5,031 nt of DNA from Halobacteriales archaeon (lineage in GTDB: Archaea; Halobacteriota; Halobacteria; Halobacteriales; SKSH01): assembly GCA_007118075.1 (NCBI GenBank), contig SKSH01000198.1, positions 1 through 5,031 on the forward strand. Direction: 5' to 3'. The notes below the pieces were generated by a model. The model searched no databases. It saw only the letters and a list, made by a program, of their open reading frames with translations, and was not told the origin of the DNA. Below are positions 4,646-5,031 of this stretch, piece after piece (positions within the stretch are counted from its first letter, which is position 1; each line of letters opens with the position of its first letter). Position numbers and translations under genes: made by a program.

Positions 4646-5031
4646 ATGGAACAGGTCATCACCGCGAGCGGCCATCCGAACGTCACGGCCACCCACCAGA
4701 GTACGCTTGAGGTGACCAGTGACGATTACCTCACCAAAGCTGGCGACTGCATCGTCGCAATCGAGGCCGATGTGGTACCAGCTGAGTTCGACGAATCGTT
4801 CATCGCTGCCTGCCGTGACGATACAGCTGAGATCACCGCCAGCATCGAGATCGGCGGTCACCGAGAACTCATCCGTGGACGTGGTGATCCGGCGCTCACC
4901 TTCGAGAGTGACCGGGCCATGGTCATCCGGACGAGTGAGTATGTGGATGATCGAACGGTCCTTGTAGAGGCTGATGGTGCGGCGTCTACGCTCGACCGTG
5001 GCCTCGTCTCCGCTTCAGCCCGTGGTGGAGA
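4646..5031 (+). CDS. DUF371 family protein, 3' end beyond window
   Basis: The frame is open from the ATG at 4646 to the window end, giving 128 residues, close to the roughly 140 I recall for this archaeal family. It begins MEQVITASGHPNVTATH, with the family's GHPN and A-x-H pattern (His10, His17), then LTKAGDCIVAIEAD (29-42), GRGDPALTF (78-86), AMVIRTSEYVDDRT (91-104) and a C-terminal AASTLDRGLV (112-121). Family members conserve GDCI, RGDP and IR-x-S, all present here. The conserved histidines, Cys35 and acidic residues could bind metal or a nucleotide, but no biochemical function is established that I know of. The 4646 ATG is chosen over an in-frame ATG at 4622 because family proteins start just before this glycine-histidine motif and because of the leaderless-type box upstream. 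No Shine-Dalgarno precedes either start. Confidence 0.85.
   Translation, partial: MEQVITASGHPNVTATHQSTLEVTSDDYLTKAGDCIVAIEADVVPAEFDESFIAACRDDTAEITASIEIGGHRELIRGRGDPALTFESDRAMVIRTSEYVDDRTVLVEADGAASTLDRGLVSASARGG

Noticed and set aside
4571..4861. 96-codon minus-strand ORF
   Set aside because: It is antisense to the 5' part of the DUF371 gene, whose family motifs are clear on the + strand.

Overview
The window looks archaeal and most likely haloarchaeal (class Halobacteria). It carries a diphthamide-synthesis gene and three families known essentially only from archaea (DUF373, DUF371, and the COG1340-type coiled-coil protein). The proteins are rich in Asp/Glu, the composition is moderately GC-rich, and the tetramer CTAG is nearly absent (two seen by eye). 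Most genes lack a Shine-Dalgarno sequence and have a T-rich TATA-like element about 29-30 nt upstream of the start codon, as expected for leaderless haloarchaeal transcripts. I cannot name the genus.

Layout. Positions 1-465 (+) hold the C-terminal part of a sugar nucleotidyltransferase, cut by the window edge. It converges, with a 17-nt gap, on a minus-strand block. In transcription order that block runs: a coiled-coil protein (4354-3473), an SppA-type membrane serine protease (3415-2396), a DUF373 membrane protein (2356-1202) and diphthine-ammonia ligase Dph6 (1196-483). DUF373 and dph6 are 5 nt apart and should be one transcript, with a GGAGGT serving dph6. sppA and DUF373 each have the same octamer GCTTTTTG at leaderless-promoter distance. 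A divergent spacer of about 290 nt follows. A DUF371 gene then starts at 4646 (+) and runs off the right edge.

Functionally this is mostly conserved housekeeping and membrane-quality-control content: NDP-sugar synthesis, EF-2 modification, membrane proteolysis, and three widely conserved archaeal proteins of unknown function. I see no mobile element, CRISPR array, tRNA/rRNA gene or defence system.

The most interesting signal is inside the coiled-coil protein. Four R-x-x-L-N repeats in its N-terminal arm and four histidine positions in its C-terminal arm share the same 14-21-14 residue spacing, and both sets mirror each other about the predicted hairpin turn. Also worth checking are the shared leaderless promoter octamer, which moves the DUF373 start inward to a GTG, and a perfect dyad upstream of the coiled-coil gene.
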